Shown: piece by piece, positions 48,125 to 57,569 of the stretch
How positions within the stretch are numbered: position 1 is the first letter of the stretch
Layout of the letters: each line of letters opens with the position of its first letter
From: Timema cristinae
Lineage: Eukaryota > Arthropoda > Insecta > Phasmatodea > Timematidae
Assembly (NCBI GenBank): GCA_039000515.1
Contig: JBCFYV010000001.1
Span: 16,655,928-16,719,927, forward strand
Direction of reading: 5' to 3'
Length of the DNA: 64,000 bases
Program-made: the position numbers and the translations under genes
The notes under the pieces: model-generated
What the model saw: the letters and a program-made list of their open reading frames with translations, nothing else
Told to the model about the DNA's origin: nothing
Databases searched by the model: none

Positions 48125-48814
48125 TTTAAGTGAAGGTGTCTTGTAGGGTCAGTTGGTGGCTTGGCGGACTGGTGTGCAATAGTACCTTCTGTCTCAGTGA
48201 GGAAACTACTTCACTCCTAATTTCTCTAGTACGCCTCTTCAGTGCTGCCTAGGTTCTACGGCTGACGGTGGAACTGTTAAGGATCCAACCAACCTTAGGA
48301 TTGACTACTATGCATCATACATACAGGATGAGGCGTAAACAATTAGAGGATCTATGCCGAGGAAAGTGATGCACAACGTACGGAGGTTTGCCTGACGTCT
48401 GGTGGAGATCACCTGAGTCACATTATCTTCAAAAAGTGAAAAAGTATAGTAAGTGGCTTGCTTTTATTTAGCTAATTAATATTTATTTTATTTTCAATTA
48501 AAGTTTTAATTTTCAAGTTACTAATCGTCTAATTGTTTCAGCCACAACCTGTACATAGATATAGTAAAATGCTATCACTGTCTGTCTCATTGTTTGTATG
48601 TTTGTATTTTCTAAAACAATCTTCTTAAGATAAACCGGGTATAATTAACCCTAAAACTGTCAAAAATGTCTATATTTACACAAATAATAATGATTTTCAT
48701 AAGTTTTCTAATTATCCTACTTGATAAAAACAACGTGAAAATGTTTTAGGTATAGACAAACCTATCATTAAGTTGTTAAACAAAATAAGAGACTACGTTT
48801 AGAAAAAGATACTA
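48125..48814. other. Intergenic, unannotated
   Basis: 48140-48430 is GC-richer and may be an unrecognised repeat. No ORF is supported. Confidence 0.3.
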
Positions 48815-49025
48815 CTTGCATCAGTGACCATATGGGTTAAGGCGTCAACCTCGTATTATCTGTTTCGCCTCTAACGAGTAGGCTAAGGATCGAATACCGG
48901 GGGTTTAGTGGGGTTGGTCTTAACGACATGGTTTCCCCACTCTCCCTCAACATCTATGTGGATACATTTCCTTCAAACTATACCTCCCTCATTCATTATA
49001 TTAATATGCGTATACGGTTTATAGA
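48815..49025 (+). mobile_element. Diverged SINE-B-like copy
   Basis: tRNA-like start GTGACCATATGGGTTAAGGC, B-box-like GGATCGAATACC, body ACATGGTTTCCCCACTCTCC, tail remnant ATGCGTATACGG. Confidence 0.5.
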
Positions 49026-49120
49026 CACAATTAAAAAAAAAACATATATATTATAATTCTTAACAATATTCTTCATGAATTCCACAAATAGGTGGATTCT
49101 GATATGAAGTAACTTTTAGA

Positions 49121-49168
49121 TATATTATTATTAGCACCGCGTCTTACTACCCGTTCGGGTTATACGCA
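49121..49168 (-). mobile_element. 48-bp SINE insertion consisting of the shared tail only
   Basis: Plus-strand view TTAGCACCGCGTCTTACTAC then CCGTTCGGGTTATACGCA, with (TAA)n on the minus strand. An 11-bp duplication TAACTTTTAGA lies at 49110-49120 and 49169-49179. This is an integration event limited to the common 3' tail. Confidence 0.93.
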
Positions 49169-49204
49169 TAACTTTTAGAAAATACAAATATAAATCGTGA
49201 TTGG

Positions 49205-49335
49205 TACGTGGTCAACATTGATGGATTTTTACAATATTATTATTGATATTTCATAGATATTGATAATATCACTCAAAAGTGATAGCTGTAGATCACATGA
49301 CTTGAAGTATGAATACGTGAACATTATTTTAGTAA
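49205..49335 (+). repeat. Dispersed palindromic-family repeat
   Basis: GATATTGATAATATCACTCA, then GATCACATGACTTGAAGTAT and GAATACGTGAACATTATTTT: the best preserved copy of the core shared with 10500, 20600 and 52150. Confidence 0.5.
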
Positions 49336-49347
49336 GTTTGATAACTT

Positions 49348-49529
49348 TCAATCACAACTTGTGAATGTGTGGAATGCCAGGCCTCCCACCGTGGTTCGGA
49401 TCCCACGTTAAACTATAGGTCCTCCATTTCATCTCACAATCACCCTACCATTACACATTAGCGTAAGTGCGTATAACCCGAACGGGTAGTAAGACGCGGT
49501 GCTAATAATAATTATAATAATAATATAAA
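49348..49529 (+). mobile_element. SINE-A, 5' truncated
   Basis: Starts AATCACAACTTGTGAATGTG, with complete tail and (TAA)n-like end. Confidence 0.92.
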
Positions 49530-49554
49530 GGGGCAATAGTTAATACCCGTATAA

Positions 49555-50383
49555 CACGACACTAGCTCGTATTGAAATCCAGTGTGCTAGCACGTCATCA
49601 ACTAGCGTCGTGTGAATAAGAAAAGTATACTGGTTCTGTCACTTGGTACTGGCTACTATACTAGTTGTGAAGACATAACAGGCGCTATTTTTGTACTAGT
49701 TCCGACACTAGTTTGTGTAACTCGACCAATCAATGTGCTCTGAGACTGTTGTGTAGAGAAATGGTAGAGATGGCGCTAACATGGTCATCGGATGTGATCT
49801 TGTTGTTGCGGAAAATTATTATAAACGTCCTTGTTAATATAATACCAAATTGACACAATATGACATTATATTTAATTAAAAACATGTCATTTAAAAACGA
49901 CAAACTGTGTTTCAGACCCATTTTTAATCTAAATAAATTTGATAGCATGCCAGCCTTGGGTGATTGTTTTTTTAGAATATAAAGTGTGTGTAGTTCTAAA
50001 AGGAACCTTTGTGTATCAAGGATACTGTACTTGGACACCCATGGTTTTAGGTGCATCTTACAACACCGTAAATAAATGAATACCCCGAATGTATTCTACC
50101 TAACCTCCGAATGTATCACTTTTAGCATCACGTGACCATTATTTCGTCTTTCCAGCCAGTCCCGTGTTCATATTCTTTTCCTACGCTCAATATCATTATT
50201 AATAATTAATGCAGCTGCTGCACCCAAAATAAATCTCTGGCGTTCTATAAATATTTGCACTAGAACCTAGTACCAAACTAGCAGCGTGTGAATACTCTAG
50301 TCCCGTTTCTATTGTACTAGCTAATAAACAGATATCTAGACGCTAGCTAGTACACTTGATTTCTAGTACAAGCAAGTGTCGTG
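49555..50383. mobile_element. Inverted-repeat element, 829 bp
   Basis: Imperfect terminal repeats of about 37 bp: CACGACACTAGCTCGTATTG at the left and, reverse-complemented from the right end, CACGACACTTGCTTGTACTA. Many internal CTAGT/ACTAG motifs. No transposase. The minus-strand ORF at 49730-50056 has no transposase-like motif. Confidence 0.65.
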
Positions 50384-50401
50384 GAATTGTAGCTTTAGGA
50401 T

Positions 50402-50458
50402 GAATCAATATTAGTACATTAGCGTATAAACCGAACAGGTAGTAAGACATGGTGCTAA
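50402..50458 (+). mobile_element. SINE shared-tail fragment
   Basis: TTAGCGTATAAACCGAACAG then GTAGTAAGACATGGTGCTAA, preceded by only about 15 bp of body. Confidence 0.75.
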
Positions 50459-50599
50459 AAATAGAGTAGGCGTTCCCCTCTTCCTTCCCCCCCCCCCCTC
50501 CTTAACTAGAGTGATACCGTAATGAAGGGAGGGGTGTGGAACATCTGATGATGACGTCACACTGGTTATCTTATCTTCAACCTCAATTGATCAGCTACA

Positions 50600-50700
50600 G
50601 TGTTTCAGTCTGTGTTAGCACAGTCTACCAGTGATAGCAATTAGCAGTGTAAATTTGGTTCAGCAGATAGCAACGTGCTGGCTCGCACCTCACATCAGAC
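50600..50700 (+). promoter_or_regulatory. Probable promoter and 5' UTR of inositol monophosphatase gene
   Basis: A TCAGT initiator-like motif occurs at about 50608 (GTTTCAGTCTGTG), roughly 95 bp before the ATG. The stretch lacks repeats, unlike the sequence on either side. No TATA box is seen. The start site is inferred. Confidence 0.35.
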
Positions 50701-50763
50701 ATGGATATCGACCTTGAAGAGTGTTTAGAAACCGCCATCTCCTTGGCCAGAGAAACCGGTCAG
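50701..50763 (+). CDS. IMPA: Inositol monophosphatase, exon 1
   Basis: ATG in context CAGACATGG, donor GGTCAG/GTGAGA. It encodes MDIDLEECLETAISLARETG Q, the N-terminal helix seen in inositol monophosphatases (human family members have a similar A..LAR.AG start). 21 codons, phase 0. Short SINE debris starts 50 bp inside the intron. Confidence 0.85.
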
Positions 50764-50817
50764 GTGAGAAGACTTGACAGTTTTTAGATCTCAAGTCCTT
50801 AATTAGGAGAATTGAAA

Positions 50818-51058
50818 CCCGCTTATATGGTCGCATGGCCCAAGGCATCAGTCTCCTGTTAGCCTAGATGATGCGGCTCGAATCTCGGTCGGGGTGTACT
50901 GAGGGAGACTTTTCCTAAATTATTTTCCACTTTATCTCTTTCTCCACGCAAATGTGGGCACACTTTATCTACATTCAACCTTACTCATCCCTAAAACATT
51001 GCTGTAATTAATATACAGGCCTATAGCCCGAATATTTAATAAGATGTGGTGTTAGTAT
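50818..51058 (+). mobile_element. SINE-B copy in IMPA intron 1
   Basis: Head AACCCGCTTATATGGTCGCA, body CCACGCAAATGTGGGCACAC, decayed tail CCTATAGCCCGAATATTTAA. Confidence 0.85.
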
Positions 51059-51596
51059 AGCTACACTAGAGTTGCGATTATACGGTCCTCCGTATTAACC
51101 GGCCCGGTCCATGTGTTAACAAGTGCATTTTAAAACAAACGGGTACATATCCACTATAAAACCTTTACTGAACTTATAATGTAATCCATTTAACGCTCTA
51201 TTTTCCATTGTTGATCTTACTTAGTATCAAATGTTCCATTTACAAAATAAACCACTATATAGTAAATATTAAAAAATAAATATTTCTCGTTGAATTTTTA
51301 CTGTCCCCCTACATTTACTGTATTCCTATTTTACATCGCAATCAGAAAATGGGCAAATTCTATTAAAAACAAAGTTAAATTTTCTGTGAAAATTAAAATA
51401 AGTTGGCAAACCCACGCTGAAAATTATTCACACTCGTAGCTCCATATTTTCAGTATTTTCCTTTATCTAGCTTTTTGGCTATTCGGAATGGAATTCCGCC
51501 ACTCTGAGCCAGATAATTGCGACTCGATGTTTTTGTTAATATATCGTTATATCCTATTTTTTTCTATCTACCTATCTTTGCCATCTCTAGTCGGAA
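51059..51596. other. IMPA intron 1, unannotated
   Basis: Nothing recognised. Confidence 0.35.
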
Positions 51597-51864
51597 AGGT
51601 GACCTGGTGGTCTAGGGGTAAGGCGTCAGACTTCTGAGTTGGGGGTCCGGGGTTCAATCCTCGGTCCCGACACAGATTTATCCAATTACCAAACCCTTCC
51701 TTCATCTCTGACAAGACATCTTGTGAATGTGTGGGAATGCCAAGCCTACACCGTGGTTCGGATTCCACGTTAAACTGTAGGTCCTTCATTTCATCTCACA
51801 ATCATCCTACCATTACACATTAGCTTAAGTGGGTATAACCCGAACGGGTAGTAAGACGCGGGGC

Positions 51865-51897
<33 letters not shown>
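51597..51897 (+). mobile_element. SINE-A inserted next to the IMPA exon 2 acceptor
   Basis: Full-length copy: head GTGACCTGGTGGTCTAGGGG, tail and (TAA) about 14. A 9-bp duplication TCTAGTCGG lies at 51586-51594 and 51898-51906. Its right edge is 31 bp from exon 2. Confidence 0.95.
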
Positions 51898-51898
<1 letters not shown>

Positions 51899-51928
51899 CT
51901 AGTCGGGAATGCAATATCCTTGTCGCAG

Positions 51929-52061
51929 ATTGTGAATGAAGGTTTCTACCTCAACAAGACCATGACCACGAAAGGTGAGCCGGCGGACATGGTCACCGAG
52001 TTCGATACCAGGGTACAGCAGATTCTGTTCGACAGGCTGGGGCAAAGTTCCCGACCCACAA
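51929..52061 (+). CDS. IMPA: Inositol monophosphatase, exon 2
   Basis: Acceptor CTTGTCGCAG/ATTGTG, donor CCCACAA/GTGAGT. It encodes IVNEGFYLNKTMTTKGEPAD, then MVTEFDTRVQQILFDRLG, and after restoring one G in the GGGG run at 52039-52042 ends AKFPTHK. The K....PAD.VTE.D..V motif is the substrate-lobe start of the family. The frame break in the G run would otherwise give a stop just past the donor. Confidence 0.88.
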
Positions 52062-52149
52062 GTGAGTGAGTGAGTGAATGGTACGATAAAGACAATGGGG
52101 GTTACTCGGTAATATCTATTTTACAGTCCAATTTCCACAGGAATAATCT

Positions 52150-52310
52150 TAAACTAACCATCAGAAAATTACTAAATCAACTGTCAAATATTCATACATT
52201 ATGCTATGTGATTTGAAGCGGTTACTTTTTGATCGATTCTTTTTATCAATGTCAATAGACAACAAATATATTTGTATTTTGTAGAAAGTTATTTAATTCA
52301 AAGTTCCCAT
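52150..52310 (-). repeat. Dispersed palindromic-family repeat
   Basis: Minus-strand AATCACATAGCATAATGTAT and TATCAATGTCAATAG-type end, related to 49205-49335. Confidence 0.4.
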
Positions 52311-52329
52311 GTAATAGTACTATATGCCT

Positions 52330-55018
52330 AACCAGCCCCATGGTTTAGTGGTCAGTGCAATCCCCCTGGTTACAAGCCTAGGGGCCCAGGTTTGATTCCG
52401 GCTGGTATTTTGGGTATTTTTTTCCCCGAAAGTGTAATAACCCCAATGGTCACCAGGGTTTTGTTAGTTGGCTTATGTTAGGTTTCTTATACTCACTATA
52501 AACATCATACTATCACCCTCATACTCACTATCGCCTTCATACTCACTATCACCCTCATACTCACTATCACCTTCATACTCACTATCACCCTCATACTCAC
52601 TATCACCTTCATACTCACTATCACCCTCATACTCACTATCACCCTCATACTCACTATCACCTTCATACTCACTATCGCCTTCATACTCACTATCACCCTC
52701 ATACTCACTATCACCTTCATACTCACTATCGCCTTCATACTCACTATCACCCTCATACTCACTATCACCTTCATACTCACTATCGCCTTCATACTCACTA
52801 TCACCCTCATACTCACTATCACCTTCATACTCACTATCGCCTTCATACTCACTATCACCCTCATACTCACTATCACCTTCATACTCACTATCGCCTTCAT
52901 ACTCACTATCACCCTCATATTCACTATCACCCTCATACTCACTATCGCCCTCATATTCACTATCACCCTCATACTCACTATCACCTTCATACTCACTATC
53001 ACCCTCATACTCACTATCACCCTCATACTCACTATCACCATCATACTCACTATCACCCTCATACTCACTATCACCTTCATACTCACTATCGCCTTCATAC
53101 TCACTATCACCCTCATACTCACTATCACCTTCATACTCACTATCGCCTTCATACTCACTATCACCCTCATACTCACTATCACCTTCATACTCACTATCGC
53201 CTTCATACTCACTATCACCCTATACTCACTATCACCTTCATACTCACTATCGCCTTCATACTCACTATCACCCTCATATTCACTATCACCCTCATACTCA
53301 CTATCGCCCTCATATTCACTATCACCCTCATACTCACTATCACCTTCATACTCACTATCACCCTCATACTCACTATCACCCTCATACTCACTATCACCAT
53401 CATACTCACTATCACCCTCATACTCACTATCGCCATCATACTCACTATCGCCTTCATACTCACTATCACCATCATACTCACTATCGCCTTCATACTCACT
53501 ATCACCCTCATACTCACTATTGCCCTCATATTCACTATCACCCTCATACTCACTATCACCTTCATACTCAATATCACCCTCATACTCACTATCACCGTCA
53601 TACTCACTATCGCCTTCATACTCACTATCACCATCATACTCACTATCGCCTTCATACTCACTATCACCCTCATACTCACTATCACCATCATACTCACTAT
53701 CGCCTTCATACTCACTATCACCCTCATACTCACTATCGCCCTCATATTCACTATCACCCTCATACTCACTATCGCCCTCATATTCACTATCACCCTCATA
53801 CTCACTATCACCCTCATACTCACTATCGCCCTCATATTCACTATCACCCTCATACTCACTATCACCTTCATACTCACTATCACCCTCATACTCACTATCA
53901 CCATCATACTCACTATCACCCTCATACTCACTATCGCCCTCATATTCACTATCACCCTCATACTCACTATCACCTTCATACTCACTATCACCCTCATACT
54001 CACTATCACCTCATACTCACTATCACCATCATACTCACTATCGCCTTCATACTCACTATCACCTCATACTCACTATCACCATCATACTCACTATCACCCT
54101 CATACTCACTATCGCCCTCATATTCATTATCACCCTCATACTCACTATCACCTTCATACTCACTATCACCATCATACTCACTATCGCCTTCATACTCACT
54201 ATCACCTTCATATTCACTATCACCCTCATACTCACTATCGCCCTCATATTCACTATCACCCTCATACTCACTATCACCTTCATATTCACTATCACCTCAT
54301 ACTCACTATCGCCCTCATATTCACTATCACCCTCATACTCACTATCACCATCATACTCACTATCGCCTTCATACTCACTATCACCATCATACTCACTATC
54401 GCCTTCATACTCACTATCACCCTCATACTCACTATCGCCTCATATTCACTATCACCCTCATACTCACTATCGCCTTCATACTCACTATCACCCTCATACT
54501 CACTATCACCTTCATACTCACTATCGCCTTCATACTCACTATCACCTCATACTCACTATCGCCCTCATACTCACTATCACCCTCATACTCACTATCGCCT
54601 TCATACTCACTATCACCATCATACTATCACCATTATACTCTCTATCACCTCATACTCTCTATCACCCACTATCACCATCATACTCAACATCACCCATATA
54701 CCCACTATCACCATCATACTCAACATCACCCTTATACCACTATCACCATCATACTCAACATCACCTTATACCACTATCACCATCATACTCATACTCACTA
54801 TATTCTCATACTCACTATCACCCTCATACTTACTATCACCCTCATACTCACTATCACCCTACATCATCTCATCGGGATATAGAAAGATCCTCCATGGAGA
54901 GGATGTATGACACTAGTACATTTGGGTGTCCTTGGGAAAACGGTACACTAGTACTAGGAAATATTTCTACAAACTGGGCTACGATTGTTGTAGCCCAGAC
55001 GCGCAATATTATTATCGT
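52330..55018 (+). mobile_element. SINE-V with expanded VNTR (copy 1), in IMPA intron 2
   Basis: 5' tRNA-like head ACCAGCCCCATGGTTTAGTG (A box TGGTTTAGTGG) with B box GGTTTGATTCC, body TGGGTATTTTTTTCCCCGAA, then the VNTR (52486-54857), then a unique 3' part CATCTCATCGGGATATAGAA to CAATATTATTATCG. The same three-part order on the minus strand at 57570-59265 identifies it as one element. Its target-site duplication is not clear (GCCTAA occurs at both ends). Confidence 0.85.
52486..54857 (+). repeat. 18-bp VNTR inside SINE-V copy 1, about 130 units
   Basis: Unit TATCACCCTCATACTCAC with variants CACCTTC, CGCCTTC, CGCCCTCATATTC and CACCATC. At 52640-52910 and 53080-53225 three variants alternate in 54-bp higher-order repeats. 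Both strands stay open because 18 is a multiple of three, giving very long artefactual ORFs. Confidence 0.98.
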
Positions 55019-55220
55019 AGTATACGATTAGCCTAAATACACTTTATAAAAGGTTTATCTAATTAAAATTCTACTGTGCTAGCTTATTCCTGAACTTAAT
55101 CTACATTTCTCTTAACATTAGGAATAAATAAAATATTGACAATACATTCTTAACCGTCTCCAGTTGTCACTCCTACAAACAAGTGTTTCACCCCGTACCC
55201 CGTGCACCCCTGCCCCACAG

Positions 55221-55452
55221 GTTGATAGGGGAAGAATCAGTGACGGAGCCGGTCTGACGGACGCCCCCACTTGGATCATTGACCCTATCGATGGCACAAC
55301 GAACTTCATCCACGGGTTCCCCTGACGTGCATCTCCATTGGACTGCGGTCAACGGAGCCTGTGTCGGGTAGTGTACAACCTTGGAGCACTGTTCACCGAG
55401 GAAGGGCCAGGGGGCTTCTCAACTCCAGGAGGATACACGTGAGATGTTACAG
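55221..55452 (+). CDS. IMPA: Inositol monophosphatase, exon 3 (metal-binding core)
   Basis: Acceptor TGCCCCACAG/GTTGAT. The frame [11 protein letters not shown] contains the GEES glutamate (55228-55239); after one missing base at about 55253 it continues [20 protein letters not shown], with the DPIDGT signature (55281-55298) whose aspartates hold the catalytic Mg ions. After further single-base losses (about 55323 and 55350-55370) the text fits ISIGL.VNGAC.. and VYNLGALFT then [15 protein letters not shown], the beta-hairpin region, ending at donor ACAG/GTAGGG. The stop codons arise only from these deletions. The exon end is the first unit of a 54-bp tandem array, so the true 3' boundary is ambiguous. 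Confidence 0.85.
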
Positions 55453-55882
55453 GTAGGGAGAGGGCTTTCCTCAACTCCAGGTAGGATACCGTGTCAGATG
55501 TTACAGGTAGGAGAGGTCTTTCCTCAACTCCAGTAGGATACACGTGTCAGATGTTACAGGTAGGAAGAGGTCTTTCCTCACTCAGTAGGATACACGTGTC
55601 AGATGTTACAGGTAGGAAGGGCTTTCCTCACTCCAGAGGATACACGTGTCAGATGTTACAGGTAGGAAGAGGTCTTTCCTCAACTCCAGTAAGATACACG
55701 TGTCAGATGTTACAGGTAGGGAGAGGGCTTTCCTCAACTCCAGTAGGATACACGTGTCAGATGTTACAGGTAGGAAGAGGTCTTTCCTCACCTCCAGTAG
55801 GATACACGTGTCAGATGTTACAGGTAGGAAGAGGTCTTTCCTCAACTCCAGTAAGATACACGTGTCAGATGTTACAGGTAGT
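55395..55882 (+). repeat. 54-bp tandem array containing the exon 3 end and its splice donor, 9 copies
   Basis: The unit encodes RKRSFLNSSRIHVSDVTG in the exon's own frame and then ACAG/GTAGGAAG, so every unit repeats coding sequence plus 5' splice site. 54 bp is exactly 18 codons and the frame is stop-free through most units (55646-56137 is open). Single-base losses break it elsewhere. Confidence 0.95.
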
Positions 55883-55883
55883 G

Positions 55884-55930
55884 ATGTCACAACTCTCAGT
55901 ACACCCAACCGAGATTCGAACCCCGATCAA
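55884..55930 (-). mobile_element. SINE-B head fragment
   Basis: Plus-strand CTCAGTACACCCAACCGAGA and TTCGAACCCCGATC is the reverse complement of the SINE-B B-box region. Confidence 0.6.
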
Positions 55931-56013
55931 GAACTACATAAATACGGGATTATCTCGTGTTGCTTTCCATTCCTTCTTAAGGATAACTTTGATGTTCTTG
56001 TTTCTTTCCCCAG

Positions 56014-56119
56014 ACATGTCCAAGGCTCTGGTTGGTCTGGAGGTGCCCACCACTCAGAGACCCAGCACCTACGAGATGAGGGTCAAGAGGGGACGTGCGA
56101 TAGATCAAGTGGCGAGAGA
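56014..56119 (+). CDS. IMPA: Inositol monophosphatase, exon 4
   Basis: Acceptor TTCTTTCCCCAG/ACATGT, donor GCGAGAGA/GTGAGT. It encodes DMSKALVGLEVPTTQRPSTY, then EMRVKRGRAIDQVAR. The DMSKALV start corresponds to the family's D(I/M)SK(S/A)L segment after the hairpin. The phase joins exon 3 (V-T/D) and exon 5 (R-E/I). Confidence 0.88.
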
Positions 56120-56197
56120 GTGAGTGGGATCATGTAGGCCTACCCGCTTTTATAACGTTTCAACGTGGGGTCACACGCTCGCTGGAAAAAGCAAGCG

Positions 56198-56752
56198 CTG
56201 AAACATAATCACATGACGAACTCTAAGTCAATCATAGGCTGAAACGTAATCACGTGACGACCTCCAAACTAATCACAGGCTGAAACGTAGTCACGTAATG
56301 AGCTCTAAGCCAATCACAGGCTGAAACGTAATCACGTGATAATATCCAAACCAATTACAGGCTGAAACGTAATCATGTGACGATATCCAAACTAATCACA
56401 GGCTGAAACGTAATCACGTGACGAGCTCTAAGCCAATAACAGGCTGAAAGGTACTCACGTGACAATCTCTAATCCAATCACAAGATTTAAGCTTCTGAAA
56501 CGTAATCACGTGACAATATCCAAACCAATTACAGGCTGAAACGTAATCATGTGACGATATCCAAACTAATCACAGGCTGAAACGTAATCACGTGACGAGC
56601 TCTAAGCCAATAACAGGCTGAAAGTACTCACGTGATGATCTCTAATCCAATCACAAGATTTAAGCTTCTGAAACGTAATCACGTGACAATATCCAAACCA
56701 ATCACAGGTTGGAACGTAATCACGTGACGAGCTCTAAGCCAATCACAGGATT
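56198..56752. repeat. 41-bp tandem array rich in CACGTG and CCAAT motifs
   Basis: Unit GGCTGAAACGTAATCACGTG plus ACGAGCTCTAAGCCAATCACA, about 13 copies, with a longer period of about 170 bp visible (variants ending CAAGATTTAAGCTTCTGAAA). Nine units keep an exact TCACGTG E-box and most keep CCAAT or CCAAA. Lies in IMPA intron 4. Confidence 0.95.
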
Positions 56753-57273
56753 TCAGCCTCATCGGCTTTGACTTGAAAATAACTTCAGCTTTCTTCTTTG
56801 TGCACGACAACGGCTTGAAATACCCATTCAAATCTCAAAATACTAAATCAATCAGTACGCATGCGCTTAAACTAACCGACCCATACAATGCGCATGTGAT
56901 TACAAAGAGATATACTAACAGATAGTAGCTTTTATTGTTGTGAAAATATTTGAAATAACTAGTTTGGTAAGAAAGTATGTATGTGTCGTTCTGTGTTGAT
57001 TTGTTTCACAACATAACAACAATAATTTTAAAATATCCATCGTGGCAATATTTTAAACGGTCTTTTTAACTACTCGAAAATAAAATATGTTGTAAATCAA
57101 CTGTTTCCGGTTTATTTTTACAAAGCGTATTCGGTCAACATACGTTTCTTCTAGAGTCTGAGTGTCTGTGCCAATCGAGTACTATGCCCTCTATTTCCGC
57201 CAATCGTGTGAATCAAGTTTTACTCTCCGTCCGGGCCATCAAATTGATGCCTGAATTTATTTCCTATTTCCAG
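56753..57273. other. IMPA intron 4, unannotated
   Basis: Contains ACGCATGCGC (about 56858) and ATGCGCATG (about 56889), both NRF1-like. The ORF at 57184-57426 is exon 5 in a wrong frame. Confidence 0.35.
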
Positions 57274-57428
57274 GATCCGGGGTCTGGGATCGATAGTTAT
57301 CGGTCTGTGTTTTGTGGCCATGGGAGGGTTAGACGTCTATCAGTACGAGGGAGGAATTCACTGCTGGGATGTCACGGCGGCTTCTGTCATACTGCTGGAA
57401 GCTGGGGGCGTCATCATGGACCCTAGAG
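57274..57428 (+). CDS. IMPA: Inositol monophosphatase, exon 5
   Basis: Acceptor CTATTTCCAG/GATCCG, donor CTAGAG/GTACTG. It encodes IRGLGSIVIGLCFVAMGGLD, VYQYEGGIHCWDVTAASVIL and LEAGGVIMDPRG. WD (57364-57369) is the third metal-binding motif, and GIHCWD..A...I..EAGG is the PROSITE-type C-terminal signature of the inositol monophosphatase family. The frame is intact. Confidence 0.95.
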
Positions 57429-57569
57429 GTACTGATATATGGGCGTCGAGAATGCCTTTGTAGACTTTCCCCACTCTGGACTCTAGAGGGTATTTTCAGT
57501 AGGTCTGATGCATGTTAATGGATGATATTTAAAGAGCTGTTTTAGAAAAAGATTGGCCATCTTTGAAGT

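Noticed and set aside
52468..55031. Open frames of 804 and 503 codons (SPSYSL / HTHY repeats) and long minus-strand frames
   Set aside because: They are produced by an 18-bp tandem repeat without stops in several frames on both strands; there is no start context, splice support or complexity.
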